Assembly: GCA_015227615.1 (NCBI GenBank)
Contig: JAALGZ010000036.1
Span: forward strand, 248,001-312,000
Length of the DNA stretch: 64,000 nucleotides
Direction of reading: 5' to 3'
DNA from: Labyrinthula sp. Ha
Lineage: Eukaryota > Sar > Bigyra > Labyrinthulida > Labyrinthulaceae
Position 1 is the stretch's first letter. Each line of letters opens with the position of its first letter. Positions 30,471 to 40,724 of this stretch are shown piece after piece. A program made the translations under genes and the position numbers. Below the pieces are notes generated by a model, which saw only the letters and a list, made by a program, of their open reading frames with translations, did not search any database and was not told where the DNA came from.

Positions 30471-31658
30471 TTATTTCTGCCTATCTAATATCATAAATGC
30501 TAAGCTAATTAACCCATCCCTGTTTTCACTGGACTCAAACTTCTCTATCGCTTGAATTGCTTTATTCACATATTGAGTAGCTAGCTTTTTCGTATTTTCG
30601 ATTCCGTTACCTGAATGAACTACATCTAACACTCTATCTACCTCTCTTACATTTAAGTTTAAACTAGGATCAAACTTGTCGCTTAGAAGAACAGGACCAG
30701 TAATCAATCCTAATTTTATGTCATTCAAAACAGGCTTTCCTATTAATTTTTCACTTCCTTCATAATCCAAACAATCGTCAATCAACTGAAAAGCTTGTCC
30801 AAAACATTCACCAAACTCAAATGCAATCTTCTGTGTATCTTCATCAGCCCCTGCAAGCATGCAAGTACCCAGAATAGAGTTTGCCATTAAAGATCCTGTT
30901 TTCAAATAATTTTTTTCTAAATAATACCTTATAAAGTCTTCCTTCGACTTTCCTCTTTCATCATGCATTTGCAAAATTTCACCTTTTACTAAGTGTTCTA
31001 AAACAGTAGCTAAAGTTTCTACCACTTGGATATCGCCAAGTCGTGCAAGATGAGTGGAAGAACGAGCCAATAGAAAGTCACCTGCTAAAACAGCTAGTTT
31101 GTTTCCAAACTCCTGATTAACAGATTTAACTCCTCGTCGAGTACCAGCAAGGTCGATGACATCATCGTGGAGCAGAGAAGCAGTGTGCATCATTTCAGTA
31201 ATCTCTGCCAATCGAAGATGTTTTGGCTTAATACTAGAGTAATTCTCTGAGGTTGAAAAAAATTTTGAAAAAAGCAGAACTAAAGTAGGTCGAATCTTCT
31301 TTCCTTTGGCTAACAGGTTCTTATCTTCGAAGAAATAGTTTGCAACAGTTGTTAAAACTGGATGGTTGTTCGAAAGAAGAGAGCGAATATTTGAGTTAAT
31401 TTCTGATATATCATTGGAGACAATTTGAAAAGGGTTTAGGTTTGGGTTTTTGTTAGAAAGGTTTTCTACGTGTTTTGAAGGTGACAAGAATGTTGGGTGG
31501 TAAGTGTTTCCCAAACTCGTCTCAGAATCATGGGCAGAAAGTTCGGATATGGCTGATGCAACAGATTTTTCAATGATTTTGTCTTTGATTGATTCATAAA
31601 ACCCTTTCTTTGACAGCACAGAGAAGCTTCGTCGCGTGGATAGTATTGCACTTATCAT
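30471..31658 (-). CDS. Long-chain polyprenyl diphosphate synthase (COQ1 type)
   Basis: The product is 395 aa. It adds isopentenyl units to allylic diphosphates to make the ubiquinone side chain. Both Asp-rich motifs are intact: LLHDDVIDLAGTRRG (first) and LIDDCLDYEG (second), with GKKIRPTLVLL before and FGNKLAVLAGDFLLAR between. This is the trans-prenyltransferase fold of solanesyl and decaprenyl synthases. The N-terminus (MISAILSTRRSFSVLSKKGF) is rich in Ser and basic residues and lacks acidic ones, as in a mitochondrial transit peptide. The chain length cannot be read from sequence alone. A 15-bp motif shared with two other genes lies 26 bp upstream of the ATG. The 3' end abuts the TBC gene. 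Confidence 0.93.
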   Translation of the reverse strand: MISAILSTRRSFSVLSKKGFYESIKDKIIEKSVASAISELSAHDSETSLGNTYHPTFLSPSKHVENLSNKNPNLNPFQIVSNDISEINSNIRSLLSNNHPVLTTVANYFFEDKNLLAKGKKIRPTLVLLFSKFFSTSENYSSIKPKHLRLAEITEMMHTASLLHDDVIDLAGTRRGVKSVNQEFGNKLAVLAGDFLLARSSTHLARLGDIQVVETLATVLEHLVKGEILQMHDERGKSKEDFIRYYLEKNYLKTGSLMANSILGTCMLAGADEDTQKIAFEFGECFGQAFQLIDDCLDYEGSEKLIGKPVLNDIKLGLITGPVLLSDKFDPSLNLNVREVDRVLDVVHSGNGIENTKKLATQYVNKAIQAIEKFESSENRDGLISLAFMILDRQK

Positions 31659-31683
31659 TATGTTTGATTAACAGTTTGCTGTA

Positions 31684-31698
31684 GTAATGCAACACTGT
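31684..31698 (-). promoter_or_regulatory. Shared promoter motif of the polyprenyl synthase gene
   Basis: The plus strand reads GTAATGCAACACTGT (sense ACAGTGTTGCATTAC). The identical 15-mer is at 35902-35916, and a 13-of-15 match is at 40706-40720, each just upstream of a minus-strand ATG. Position and orientation fit a core promoter or initiator. Confidence 0.6.
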
Positions 31699-31719
31699 AT
31701 GAATTGTTAATTCAATGGA

Positions 31720-34200
31720 AAAACCAAACTAAGAAAGGGCCCAAGCGAGACTTTGTCAGGGAAAACTAGAAGAAAGATATAAAAATATGTCAATGCGATA
31801 TTCTTGCTAACATAGAAAGGCAATGGTTTTTTTTGGTTGGACTCTATAGATAAAGGACTTTGCCTATAGGTATTGGATACGTTCCCAAGAAGTTTCTAAT
31901 CTCAAACCTCAGTGGTCTCTTGGGTGTATTGATGTTTTTCGTCCTTGTGTGTTCTCTTAAGTAGGATGGTGCGCTTGGTAAACAACGTAGATATTTATAA
32001 TAAGTAGGTAGCCAACAAAGAAAATAATATAATAAACTTGAGACGTCAATTAATCGAGATCTGATTATAAGAAGATAAGCTTTCTTTTATTCCAAGTTAA
32101 TAATTAGCCACTAACGGATATGTAGTTTGCATCTTTTCCGAATCTTCACTAACAGCACAACAGCACGTAACGGTATATATAACAAATAAAGTACAAACAA
32201 GGGTTCTCAAAATACCCTTTTTCTTCATAACAATTCTCCAAACAACTTCTTGGCACTTAAGCCATATTCTTATCACACTGGCAACTTAAAACCACCATTA
32301 GCAAGTTATCACCCACATTTTTACTGAGCAGGTACTCTCCTGATAATAGGAGTCGGACTTGATTTATTGATAGTTCATCAAATAAAGCAAATATTATTGC
32401 TATTGCTTGATTCTGATAACTTTCTTACCATTTTCAGTGATTATTGATAGTCAATTAATAATCACACTAAAACCAGAATCATTTGACAAGAACCAAAATA
32501 TGTGTTTTTTTATTGTTAATTAGAACAAAACAACTCCCAAATGATTATTGAAAAGTTTTATAAAATTGGAAAATTATCTCGAAAAAAGTGTGAAATACAG
32601 GCAGGCTTAAGGTATTTCCATTTACTCTTTTCTTAGCATCTAAGAACTAATATCAAGTACCAGGGTCGAACGAACTATATACCAATGGCCTCAGAGAACA
32701 GTTATGTTTTACCTACTCTTGTCGACTGAATGAAGTTTAAATGCTGTCAAGAAAATTTTCTTTACAATTCCGACTAAACCCAGCTTAACACTTAAGTTAA
32801 AAAGACTGTTTACTCACAGAATAAATTTTACCCCAAGAGTAAGCTTTATGTCAATCAATGGTACACTGCACCTAGTTACATTAGTGCTTAAGGCTTATGT
32901 TTCCTTTTGGGTATTATATCTAACTTATTGTTCTTTCCTTGTAATACTGAGATTCTAAGACTTACTAGGTTGCTACCTAAAAGAATCTATGAAGTTTGAG
33001 CAGCTAAGATGTAGGGTCTTTTATTGTTTCATATGATATTATTGTCTTAACTAATTACCAATAGTTATCATGGTTGACTTAACCATCAATTTGTCTATTA
33101 TGATCTTATTAGTTACACCAATCTAGTTTCTTGCAGAGCAAGTAACCTTTTCTCCATTCTTTCTCCATGCCAGCCTAGAATTCAAGTATTTCCATGATCA
33201 GTAACATTCTAACAGAGTGCAACAGGTTAGAAATAGATTGCTCACTGATTTCAATGGTATGTCACAGGGATGCATAGCAGGGGAAAACAATCTAACGGCC
33301 GAAAAGAACATGAAGCTAAAGATGTTTGCAACCAGGTTGTCAGCCAAAGTTTTAGTATGGCTAAGCTTAGTACGCGAAAAGGGAGAAAGTGACCTCAACA
33401 ATGTTTCTTCATAGAAAACAAAGAACCCAATTAAAATATATCCAAAAAATATCAAATGAAGGTCTCTTCTTATACTCTTGCTATTATAATATCCCTCTTT
33501 CTAACAATACTGCTTTCCATCAGATTATATTTTCACTGTCATTAAATTCATTTTACAGGATAGTATATCATAACTGAAAACTTCATAGAATTTTGCTTTT
33601 CCTTTCTCATATGAGAAATAACTGCCGCTAAGGTGGTGTTTTTCAAGCTAAATTTTTAAGATGTCCTGATGATTTTTTTTAGGAAACAGAACACAGGTTT
33701 TAACGTTCGAAAGTCTTTTTCAGTAAAATGCTGAAAGATCTCCACGTGTAGTTCTCTAATTACTGGCTGCGATGAAAACCACCGCACACTTGGTGGTAGG
33801 AGTTTTGTATGCAGTGTGTTCGTCTGGTTACTAACATGATTCAGGCCTCACGGGGATTGTCCCTAAAAAAATCACTAACACTGCAAACTCAATTCTCTAC
33901 CTTGAAAAACTATGAGTGTGTTTATTGCTAGTTTCTATAAATTGGTAGTGAAAATGCAAATTCTTTTAGAACTGCTCTATGCAAAGCTTGTGGTAAGGCT
34001 AGTGAACCAAACCATATCATTCTAGTAAATTTGATGGGCAACCTTATTTAAAGGAACTTTCTTGCTACAAGAAACATAGTGTCATTCTACTATCTCCCTA
34101 GAAAGAAAGTATTTTGGGTAGAAAAAACATGAAATAAATGCAAACCTCAATTTCGCTGAAAAGAGTCCAAATGAAGAATTATCGCTATAATAACAAAAAG
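31720..34200. other. Gene-poor stretch
   Basis: About 2.5 kb of AT-rich DNA. A short, rearranged copy of the dispersed repeat lies near 32340-32500. A 65-codon frame at 33217-33414 looks faintly protein-like but begins with GTG and has no recognisable motif. Confidence 0.5.
32340..32500 (+). repeat. Dispersed repeat, short copy 3
   Basis: It has the same outer parts as the other copies (GGACTTGATTTATTGATAGTT at one side, CAGAATCATTTGA at the other, and a TTGATTCTGA block) but lacks the roughly 200-bp central region. This pattern suggests an internally deleted non-autonomous copy. Confidence 0.45.
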
Positions 34201-34228
34201 TTATGTAATTTAGCAGTTTATTGTGGAA

Positions 34229-34697
34229 ATGAGAGTTAAGGGGTTTTGGACACAAGAAGAGGATAAGTTGCTTCGAGATGCTGTTAATGAGATTCAGCGA
34301 GATACGTGTGGGCGCATATACAAGAATATTTCTTGGGTAAAAGTGTCTAGAATAGTCTCTTCTCGAGATGCTTCACAATGTAGGCAACGCTGGGTTAGCT
34401 TTCTTTCTCCTAATGTAAAGAAAACGCCATGGACAGGAAAAGAAGATGATGCTATTCTTAAACTGTTCATGGAACTTGGGCCCAAGTACATTTATCCACA
34501 CTATTTAACTTAGATGGTCCCAGTTTTCTCAGCACGAACAGCTATTAGGCAGAACTGATTTTTCTATTCGCACACGGTTTCGGGCATTGCTAAAAGAAAT
34601 ATTTCCGTTAGACAAAAGCCAGACTAAGGAAAAAAAGTCTTACACATCAAAAGAAAAACTGGTAGCGGATACTTTGTTGCTGCTACAAGGTTCATGA
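34229..34697 (+). CDS. Two-repeat Myb/SANT protein, two exons
   Basis: Exons 34229-34485 and 34514-34697 give about 146 aa; the start is the first ATG of the frame. Repeat 1 (residues 4-55) reads KGFWTQEEDKLL...SWVKVSRIV...ASQCRQRW; repeat 2 reads TPWTGKEDDAIL...LGPKWSQFS...LGRTDFSIRTRF. The spliced frame restores the invariant Trp of repeat 2 (GPKW), which is strong evidence for the 28-nt intron. The NVKKTPW linker is like that of R2R3 Myb proteins. Such proteins bind DNA as transcription factors or as parts of the snRNA-gene factor SNAPc; which one is not clear. The protein is very short, almost only the two repeats. It is convergent with the coiled-coil gene, 6 bp away. Confidence 0.88.
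34486..34513 (+). other. 28-nt intron in the Myb gene
   Basis: It begins GTACATTTATCC and ends TTAACTTAG, in phase 2. Removing it joins GPK to WSQFS and the second half of the Myb repeat. Confidence 0.85.
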
Positions 34698-34703
34698 CTG
34701 CAT

Positions 34704-35861
34704 CTATTCTGGCGCGAGTTCTTTCAGAGTCTTAAGGAAATCGCCTGTAAAATTTTCATTTGAACCCCTTTCAGATCGCAAATAACCACTAAGGACATCG
34801 GCAATAGCATGAGATAAGTTCTCTTTATGTTCATCGCGAATTCTCTTCTTCAACCATAAAATCATTTTGGATACAGCTTTTGTCTCAATTTCTGTTTCCA
34901 TTGTATCATATTCAAATTTTCCGTATTCAAAAAGTAAGACTCCAATGCCGAAAAGAAACTCAATACCATAAAAGTCAATTCTTTTTACTTGTCCACATGT
35001 ACCTTTTCTTCCAATTGCGTAAACTTTTTCAAATACTTCTGCCTCAAATTCGCTTTTTTTTGCAAGTTCAAGTACTCTAGAAAAATCTGTTGCCTCAACC
35101 TCTTTTCCAAAACCAACTTCAAAAAATAGTCTTCGATGCACAATAGTGTTATCAACTTTATATGTAATATATAGGCGTCTTAAGTTCACATCATATTTTT
35201 CATCCCATTTCTCAACATCATCTAAACGGATTGGTTGATTCGATTTCTGAGTCAAAGATGGCAATTTAACAGATTTAAAAAAACTATCCCGAAAATTCGA
35301 TCCCGAGGAGGAAAACGTTGTGTCTATTATTAACTCGTCTTTTGAACGTAGAAAAAAAGGTTTGGAGGAAGATTGTTCCTGCGAGGTAAGTATTCTATAT
35401 GTTGTCATAATTTGGGAAATAGTCTTATGAAGGCTCCTATACGATTCTAGTGAGGAATTCAAAGAGGCATAACCGTGACTTAGAATTTGAGTCGATCGCT
35501 TTAATCCTTGTTGTGTTTTTTCTAAGTCGATTTGAAGAGTACGAAGCTTGTTGGAGATTGATTCTTCCTTGCGAGATATATTTGTTAAGTGAAAAAGACG
35601 CTCCTTTATATTTGGATTATTGGGATTAAGCGTCATACACACGTTCACAAGTTGTCGCAAGGCATAAGCAGCCTTTTGAAGTTCCAAGGAAACTTCTTGG
35701 TAAGCCCAGGTTTGGCTAGATGGATCAGGATGCAATTTATTCTTAAGGGTTTCTATTTCCTCGGATATGTTTTTGGTTTCAGAATTGACATTTGTTATGT
35801 TTGCAAGATATATTGCTTCTAAAGTTTCTGTTTCGATCGTCTCTTTTCCTTCCTCATTCAT
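34704..35861 (-). CDS. Unknown protein with N-terminal coiled coil
   Basis: The product is 385 aa from an ATG. Residues 25-165 are mostly helical and heptad-like (for example around KLRTLQIDLEKTQQGLK). The middle (about 170-215) is Ser-rich. Residues 225-375 appear to be a globular domain with VNLRRLYITYKV, RRLFFEVGFG and DFYGIEFLFGIGVLLFEYGKF. There is no signal peptide, and the hydrophobic patch near 305 is too short for a clear membrane span. The helical part recalls tethering or SNARE-like proteins such as Sec20, but the C-terminal anchor expected of those is missing, so I make no assignment. The exact shared promoter 15-mer lies 41 bp upstream of the ATG. Confidence 0.8.
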   Translation of the reverse strand: MNEEGKETIETETLEAIYLANITNVNSETKNISEEIETLKNKLHPDPSSQTWAYQEVSLELQKAAYALRQLVNVCMTLNPNNPNIKERLFHLTNISRKEESISNKLRTLQIDLEKTQQGLKRSTQILSHGYASLNSSLESYRSLHKTISQIMTTYRILTSQEQSSSKPFFLRSKDELIIDTTFSSSGSNFRDSFFKSVKLPSLTQKSNQPIRLDDVEKWDEKYDVNLRRLYITYKVDNTIVHRRLFFEVGFGKEVEATDFSRVLELAKKSEFEAEVFEKVYAIGRKGTCGQVKRIDFYGIEFLFGIGVLLFEYGKFEYDTMETEIETKAVSKMILWLKKRIRDEHKENLSHAIADVLSGYLRSERGSNENFTGDFLKTLKELAPE

Positions 35862-35901
35862 TTGATTTGGATTTTTGAAGAATATTTGTTTGCTAACTAC
35901 A

Positions 35902-35916
35902 GTAATGCAACACTGT
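35902..35916 (-). promoter_or_regulatory. Shared promoter motif of the coiled-coil gene
   Basis: GTAATGCAACACTGT on the plus strand, identical to 31684-31698 and in the same orientation to its gene. Confidence 0.6.
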
Positions 35917-35919
35917 CAT

Positions 35920-38600
35920 TTAATCTGCAGCGGACATGAATCTTAACCAATCATCTATAGGCTGAATTACACTAGTTTTGTTTCTCGCCTGTCTCGATAA
36001 TAAGAGTTATCAAATATTGTTTTCTGAACTTTAGCTAACCCTTATATATATATATTCTAGATAAATTTACCTTAGTTTGGAGTTAACTAAACAGAAATTC
36101 CCTACCCTCTGGACTAGGGGTCATCTAAATACATAACATTTAAACAATTACAAAGCTTTGCCAGACATTTTCGTTAGTTGAGGATAGATATGGAAGAAAA
36201 GAGACCATATTTTTCATTTTAATTTTAATTTCAATACTTTAACTTTCAATTTGAGTACTTGGAATCTGTCGAATGATAGCTTCCAACTTGAAATCTGAAA
36301 GCCTTAATTTTGGGATTTTTCCAGAACCTAGTACCCATACTTAGCTGACACTCAATTGAGATATATTATATTACTGTAAGAGAGCAGATAATCAGAAATA
36401 TTATACAGATTAAGTCAGATCTGTGGCTCACACTGTAGCAGGCGCGATGACGCTACCTTGATTGCCTCACTTAGAGAAAGGTATAAAGAGCTGGAAAATT
36501 GTATAGAAGTATATCTTGGTTGATAATTGAGCCTTGGTTTTAGTTTTTCTCCAATTTGAACTCGGAGACACAGGGTTCAATAATTTGTGGGTTTGAATAT
36601 TGATCTACTAATATTTTTCTGGACTTTATTATACTGAGAGCTGTGCCTAAGGGTTCTAGGAACTATATGAATGCTTTGATCTGTGAGAGCGCTGACTGCC
36701 TCTTAGTTAAGACAATTTAATCAACCCAAATGGCAGTGAAGAGAATTTTTACCCTAAAATCTGAGTTATTATTTTTTTGCTTTCTACAGTTTCTTTCTAG
36801 TCGATAAAAACATCGTATTGACTTTAAATGCATATTCTTCGAGGATTAGTAAAACTAAACCTGTTTATGCTAATTATTATATTTCTGTTTTGATTTGATT
36901 AAGTCAATAGCTTATAGCTTTTATCTTTAGTTAGTTTAATGAATGAAATTACCGAAATAAGTTTAAGATTCATTTTTTTGTAACCCTGTTATATTTTAGC
37001 TGCCTTAAAGTATTGGTTTCCATTTTTCTTTTATTCTGGCTCTACTGATATTTATATTTTACCTATTAGAAACTCCGATTATACTCTTACTGACTTCATG
37101 AAACTGTAGTTTTTTCCTTCTACCTTTTAGACAAGCAAATTACCAAGACATTACAGGCCTAGATACTATGCCTTGCGCCATACCGCTTATAGTTTATTAG
37201 GTAGGACATCAGACGCTATCTTGAGGTACACTTCGACTGTTGCTTTTATACAACCTCAACTTATTCTTAGACCCTTTTTAATTCTTTCTTCATCACAAGG
37301 TCCATTGTTAAGTCGCTTTGAACTAAGAAAAGGTGCTAACAGATAAGAATTGCCTTCAGTTGACAGAGCAGGGGTATCATTTTAGGAAATGATATCCAAA
37401 CTTAAATGTATATGTGGAAATATTGAGTTTTTTTTTAAGTTTGATATTCCTTGACTGATGTTTTGTTCTTCATAATATTTCAAAAGGCAGCAACTAATAA
37501 CCACTCACATGGCTCATTGCAGAAAGCCTCGATGTATTTTTTGTTTGGTTCTTCTCTTGCTCTAAGAAAACCTTCTTTAAATGAACAAACTGGTTCATTT
37601 GCATTTCGGGTAGAGGCGGGATTACAGCTAAGTTTCGCCGGAAAGGGCCTCATCTTGATGGTTTTTACTGGGCTTAAATATTGATAAGGAAAAACTGTCA
37701 AAATGTTAAACGTACGGTCATTGTTTAATGTGATTATACTAATGTTGAAAGTTCCCGTAATTCAAGGGGGAAATGGCTCATGGAAGAGACCAGATACATA
37801 AATTCTATCCCTAATGACTGGAATAAAGCTACAGTATCACCATAGAAAAGTTAAACAAAGGGAAAAGCTAACAATTATAAAAGCTAAAAGTACTAAGATA
37901 TCGGGAAAAAAACGGGACCAAAGTACCAAAACCGCAAATTACACTCATGATATTCCTAATACTCACTCGAAGTGGTTCAGGAAAACATAAATATCACTTG
38001 AAGTGCATTACAGAACACCGAAATTACTTTAATATACCATATTAAGACCAGAAGGAACCCTGGACATAAATATTGTTTTGCCTTCAGCCTCTAACCTTGC
38101 CTATTTCTACGAGTAAGCTTTATCGACAGAGGTATTTTCTTTGATCCATCAAAAAATGTTCCCTGTAGTTTAATTTTTTTTGAAGTCTGTCATCAAGGGC
38201 TTAACTCATTTTACTAAATCTGCAAGCCCTGAGTCAGACTCCACGGGTAATAATTTAGCTAGACACAGGCATAGTCTTCTTCCAGAGCTGAATTGTCTTA
38301 GCCTTCATTTCTCACCCATGAATCTTGTCTTCTTAGGTTTGTAGCACGGTGCTTCAAGTCACGCCATTTTTTCGTTCGCTCCTAAAATAGAAAGCTGAAT
38401 GTTACACAAGAGTTAAGAATTCACACGCGAATTTTCATTCAATCTGCAAGAACAAGACTCAAATTTTCTGTACTCTTGTCTTTTTGTTTTGGCTCCCCAA
38501 CAGAGCATTCATTATCGGAATTTGCTTGATGCAGATTCATTAACGCGAAGCCATGAAACAAAAGCTAATTATGGTTTTTATATGCACTTTTTTTGAAGCT
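35920..38600. other. Gene-poor stretch
   Basis: AT-rich sequence with no secure gene or repeat. Small coding-like patches near 36430-36530 and 37450-37690 are too short or ambiguous to annotate. Confidence 0.5.
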
Positions 38601-38605
38601 AGAAT

Positions 38606-38925
38606 ATGGATCTCACCGAACTCAATCACACTATCCCCATAGAAGCGGCTCGGTTTCTGTGTTCACAACCTTATCTCACTTCTGACAACCTCGAAGAAAC
38701 AGATGATGATATTGGTGAGCTGCAATCCCATCGGAGCAGATTTAGTTTTTAGATGCGGCATTGAATGAGTACAAAACAGGTTTGAAGTAGCTGCTCAATC
38801 GCTTTGTTGCTTCTAATGCACATGTTGATGAAATCACAGAAGTTTTACACCAAAAACATTTCGTGGGACAACTAGTTTAATCTGTAATCTCAAGGAAGGG
38901 AATTTTGACTTGATTCTAGATCGTT
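38606..38925 (+). pseudogene. Likely remnant of a host gene
   Basis: From the ATG at 38606 a frame reads MDLTELNHTIPIEAARF and continues for 48 codons. After a short gap a second coding-like frame gives LNRFVASNAHVDEITEVL and VGQLV, with stop codons in between (for example at 38750-38752, and TAG after TGLK). The composition looks like protein-coding DNA, unlike the flanks. The stops cannot all be removed with introns of the size seen in this genome, so a decayed gene fits best. The family is not recognised. Confidence 0.35.
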
Positions 38926-39617
38926 AAGGTTTAGTCTTTCGTAAAAAGAACAACCTGATGTTTTTCTCCATGCTGATTACCATCCCCAATGGCAAATCAC
39001 CCAAGGCATAATTGTTGTTTTATCCTAGAAAGGGTTTTGTGTATTTTGTTCTGCTTAAAGATTAGTTATAAAGAGCACTACATGCCAGTTCAGTAGCTTA
39101 CTCTAGCTACAACAATAATTGGGTGTGGAAACTAAGTAATTACTCAACATTTTCCCATTACAATTTCTTGAGCTAACCTGTAAAGACGGGATAATAGTTA
39201 ATGGCTGCCTCTTAAACATATTAAAATTTATTCTCGGGGACTGTCTTACATTTTGAAGGTTGCATTCATTAGAATAAAGCTGCATTTATCTTTACCAAAT
39301 AAGAACCTATCATGTCATAAACCACAGGTCAGTTTAGAATCCATCCCCTAGGTTCTCAGAACGATAACGTTTGGGTTTAAAGATAATTCCAGCAGATAAT
39401 TATGTCTCACTCATGATATAAAATACACACATAACCATAAATCAACTTCAAAGCGCTAAAGAAGAACATCTACTACAAAATCGAGACCTCTTAAGCCCAA
39501 CCGCTAGTAACCACAAATCTGTCACTAATATCAGGTCAAAATAAAGAAACAATTAGAGAAAATGGCTATGTGCTACTAACTTTTTTCATTCCTTTGTTTT
39601 CCATTTTCTGCAGGGAC

Positions 39618-40694
39618 TCAGATTTCCTCAAGCTTTTTAAAATAGGCAACAAACATAGCAGAGCTACACATATTTTCTGGTGTAAACATTGCACATTTAC
39701 TGTTCTTGAACGCCTTAGGAATACTCCTCCAACGTTTATTGCTAAAGATGTCAAGCAATAACAGTTTTTGATCTTGTTGCTCCATAATCCAGCTAACAAT
39801 ATCTTCGTTTTCTCTTTGATTAAAACTGCAAGTACTATAGACAAGCGTCCCTCCAATTCTTAAATTCCTTAATCCATTTAGTAGGAGATCCCTTTGTAAA
39901 TTTTCAAGTTCATTCTTATCAACTTCCCGCTTTCGTTTATAAGATGAAGAATGCGAAAATGATCCATCTGAAGAACATTCTGCATCAACCAAAACTTTGT
40001 CAAACTTCTCAGGAATTAAAGCATTAACATCTGTTTTTTCCATCTTCTTCTTAATTCTGTTTCTATTACTTTTATTTAACCGCTTCTTCCCTATACCAGT
40101 TATTTTACAGTATTCATTTAAGCAGTTTATATCTTTCAGCACTTTGGATGACAAACAAATAGATCCATTCGAAGTCTCAAACTTATTATAGTACTTTAGC
40201 TGATCCTTTTTCACTAAATTCCTGGAAAAAATTGTTCCATCTGCCGAAAAAACAGATAAATCAAAAGAAGAACCTTCTTCAATTTTCATGCCAATGTTAT
40301 ACTTCCGAAGAACAGAACTAGTTAAAGAGACTCTTCGCTCATTGTTGTCGACTCCGACTAGACAACCTTCACGTTGCATTAAATCAGCCAGGTAGGAGAG
40401 TTTTACCCCAGGGGCACAACACAAATCTAAAATCGATTCACCTGGCTTAGGGTTTAGAAGCTGGCAAACAAATGCAGAAGGTAAACTAATCCCTTGAATC
40501 AATGAAAGCTTGTATGCCGATAAATAGGAGAGTGGCGTTGACTCAGACAGAAAAAATATATTCGACAAAAAGGATTGTTCATGAGCTAAAAGTGTTTTTG
40601 TTAACAGTCCTTCAGTCTTGAAACATGGTCTAAAGCAACGACGTATTTGCTTCGTTATTTTTTTTTCTTTTCCTTCCACAGAGTTTTTCTCCAT
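39618..40694 (-). CDS. NSUN-family RNA cytosine-C5 methyltransferase
   Basis: The product is 358 aa from an ATG. It belongs to the NOL1/NOP2/Sun family, which methylates C5 of cytosine in tRNA or rRNA using S-adenosylmethionine. The SAM site is ILDLCCAPGVKLSYLADLM (about 88-106) with the acidic loop GVDNNERR. The nucleophile motif VYSTCSFNQRENE is intact. Motif IV reads LVDAECSSDGS instead of the usual DAPCSGTG: the Cys is kept but Pro is replaced by Glu. Between the two lies a basic insert (GKKRLNKSNRNRIKKKMEK) that may bind RNA. No PUA or RRM domain is seen. The shared promoter motif lies 12 bp upstream of the ATG. The exact substrate cannot be told. Confidence 0.88.
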   Translation of the reverse strand: MEKNSVEGKEKKITKQIRRCFRPCFKTEGLLTKTLLAHEQSFLSNIFFLSESTPLSYLSAYKLSLIQGISLPSAFVCQLLNPKPGESILDLCCAPGVKLSYLADLMQREGCLVGVDNNERRVSLTSSVLRKYNIGMKIEEGSSFDLSVFSADGTIFSRNLVKKDQLKYYNKFETSNGSICLSSKVLKDINCLNEYCKITGIGKKRLNKSNRNRIKKKMEKTDVNALIPEKFDKVLVDAECSSDGSFSHSSSYKRKREVDKNELENLQRDLLLNGLRNLRIGGTLVYSTCSFNQRENEDIVSWIMEQQDQKLLLLDIFSNKRWRSIPKAFKNSKCAMFTPENMCSSAMFVAYFKKLEEI

Positions 40695-40705
40695 TCAAGC
40701 TTACG

Positions 40706-40720
40706 GTAATGCCACATTGT
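40706..40720 (-). promoter_or_regulatory. Shared promoter motif of the NSUN gene
   Basis: GTAATGCCACATTGT on the plus strand, 13 of 15 identical to the motif upstream of two other genes. The short distance to the ATG (12 bp) implies a very short 5' UTR if transcription starts here. Confidence 0.55.
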
Positions 40721-40724
40721 GCTA

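Noticed and set aside
34704-35861. Assignment of the coiled-coil protein to Sec20/Use1 SNAREs
   Set aside because: The helical pattern is similar but the C-terminal membrane anchor and SNARE layout are missing.
36430-36530. Coding-like patch reading DDATLIASLRERYKELEN
   Set aside because: Only about 35 codons; neighbouring sequence gives no consistent continuation even with short introns.
37450-37700. Overlapping frames of about 75 codons on both strands
   Set aside because: Both strands look equally coding-like, there is no ATG at the plus-strand start, and no family is recognised.
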